6,214 bases of DNA from positions 1-6,214 of the forward strand of contig CAMPIF010000276.1 in assembly GCA_946886245.1 (NCBI GenBank), written 5' to 3'. The notes under the pieces are model-generated. The model searched no databases. It was not told the DNA's origin and worked only from the letters and a program-made list of their open reading frames with translations. Source of the stretch: Ectopseudomonas composti (GTDB lineage: Bacteria; Pseudomonadota; Gammaproteobacteria; Pseudomonadales; Pseudomonadaceae). The position numbers and the translations under genes are program-made. Of this stretch, positions 5,318-6,214 are shown one piece after another (the stretch's first letter is position 1; each line of letters begins with the position of its first letter).

Positions 5318-6214
5318 ATGATCTACGCGAAACCCGGAACACCCGATGCGGTCATCGCACTCAAGCCGCAATATGGCAACTATATCGGTGGAGCGTTCGT
5401 GGCCCCGGTCAAAGGCCTGTACTTCAGCAATACCAGCCCGGTCGATGGCTCGTTGATTGGTGAGTTCCCACGCTCGGGCAGCGAAGATATCGAGTTGGCC
5501 CTGGATGCCGCCCATGCTGCCGCCGACGCCTGGGGTCGCACGTCGGTGCAGGACCGGTCCAACGTGCTGCTGAAGATCACCGACCGAATCGAGGCCAATC
5601 TCGAACTGCTGGCTGTGGCCGAAACCTGGGACAATGGCAAGGCCGTTCGCGAAACCCTGAATGCCGACGTGCCCCTGGCCGCCGACCACTTTCGTTACTA
5701 CGCCGGGTGCATTCGTGCTCAGGAAGGCAGCGCCGCTGAGATCAATGCGCACACCGCGGCCTATCACTTCCATGAACCCCTGGGCGTGGTCGGGCAGATC
5801 ATTCCGTGGAACTTTCCGCTGTTGATGGCCGCCTGGAAACTCGCTCCCGCCCTGGCCGCGGGTAACTGCGTGATCTTGAAGCCTGCCGAGCAGACGCCGT
5901 TGTCGATTACTCTGTTGATGGAGCTGATCGGCGACCTCCTGCCGCCGGGCGTGCTCAACGTGGTGCAAGGCTATGGCCGCGAAGCCGGCGAGGCCCTGGC
6001 CACCAGCAAGCGTATCGCCAAGATCGCCTTTACCGGCTCCACACCGGTGGGATCGCACATTCTCAAGTGCGCCGCCGAGAACATCATCCCCTCGACCGTG
6101 GAGCTGGGCGGCAAGTCGCCGAACATCTTCTTCGAAGACATCATGAACGCCGAGCCTACCTTTATCGAAAAGGCCGCCGAAGGTCTGGTGCTGGCGTTCT
6201 TCAACCAGGGCGAG
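5318..6214 (+). CDS. exaC: NAD-dependent aldehyde dehydrogenase, ExaC-like (acetaldehyde type), C-terminus cut by window
   Basis: The first 299 residues of an aldehyde dehydrogenase of about 500 aa are present. The protein starts MIYAKPGTP and closely matches, from recall, Pseudomonas ExaC, which oxidises acetaldehyde and other short aldehydes with NAD+. Visible motifs are IPWNFP (162-167) with N165 of the oxyanion hole, KPAEQTP (188-194) for NAD ribose contact, FTGSTPVG (238-245) of the Rossmann fold, and VELGGKSPN (261-269) with general base E262. The window ends at FFNQGE, immediately before the expected catalytic cysteine, so that residue cannot be checked. GGAG at 5308-5311, 6 bases before the ATG, supports the start. 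The gap to the PLP-enzyme gene is 55 bases, so the two are probably co-transcribed. In this context it would oxidise the aldehyde released by the phospho-lyase. Pseudomonas has several ExaC paralogues, so the symbol marks the subfamily and not necessarily the ethanol-oxidation gene itself. Confidence 0.93.
   Translation, partial: MIYAKPGTPDAVIALKPQYGNYIGGAFVAPVKGLYFSNTSPVDGSLIGEFPRSGSEDIELALDAAHAAADAWGRTSVQDRSNVLLKITDRIEANLELLAVAETWDNGKAVRETLNADVPLAADHFRYYAGCIRAQEGSAAEINAHTAAYHFHEPLGVVGQIIPWNFPLLMAAWKLAPALAAGNCVILKPAEQTPLSITLLMELIGDLLPPGVLNVVQGYGREAGEALATSKRIAKIAFTGSTPVGSHILKCAAENIIPSTVELGGKSPNIFFEDIMNAEPTFIEKAAEGLVLAFFNQGE

Noticed and set aside
3934..5319. Long 461-codon ORF on the minus strand opposite the PLP-enzyme gene
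   Set aside because: It is the antisense shadow of a GC-rich gene with clear family motifs on the plus strand; its protein has no recognisable domain and is rich in Arg, His and Gln as such shadows are.
5177..6058. 293-codon ORF on the minus strand opposite the aldehyde dehydrogenase gene
   Set aside because: It is antisense to a confidently identified ALDH gene, shows low-complexity shadow-like composition and has no family motif.

Overview
The window looks like a chromosomal segment of a Pseudomonas, probably of the fluorescens/putida type. It is fairly GC-rich, has strong Shine-Dalgarno sites, and ends in an aldehyde dehydrogenase whose N-terminal 299 residues read almost like Pseudomonas ExaC. 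No RNA genes, insertion sequences, integrase genes or CRISPR arrays were seen. The genus call and all family calls come from recall of sequence motifs, not from a search.

Layout from left to right. (1) The first 22 codons of a minus-strand zinc-type alcohol dehydrogenase/quinone oxidoreductase (MDR family), cut by the left edge. (2) A 328-base gap with a possible 90-codon minus-strand ORF and several short dyads. (3) A minus-strand short-chain dehydrogenase/reductase (SDR). (4) A 375-base divergent control region with a perfect 9+9 dyad in front of the SDR gene and a good sigma-54 (-24/-12) promoter match in front of the next gene. (5) A plus-strand AraC-family regulator of the OruR type. (6) A short convergent gap with a hairpin. 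(7) A minus-strand APH-fold small-molecule kinase. (8) A 259-base divergent promoter region carrying a perfect 11-bp inverted repeat. (9) A plus-strand class III PLP enzyme that resembles the ETNPPL/PHYKPL (AGXT2L) phospho-lyases more than ordinary aminotransferases. (10) 55 bases later, an ExaC-like NAD-dependent aldehyde dehydrogenase, cut by the right edge just before its catalytic cysteine.

The main inference is that kinase, PLP enzyme and aldehyde dehydrogenase form a complete route for an amino alcohol. ATP phosphorylates the hydroxyl group. The PLP enzyme eliminates phosphate and ammonia to give an aldehyde. The dehydrogenase then oxidises the aldehyde to an acid. For ethanolamine the products would be acetaldehyde and acetate; for 1-amino-2-propanol they would be propionaldehyde and propionate. 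This route was described biochemically in Pseudomonas and Erwinia in the 1970s. The AraC protein would be the local activator, and its own sigma-54 promoter would tie it to nitrogen status or to an enhancer-binding protein encoded elsewhere. Related CTTGA-core dyads lie in front of the SDR gene, in front of the alcohol dehydrogenase gene and between the kinase and PLP-enzyme genes, which raises the possibility of one shared regulator.
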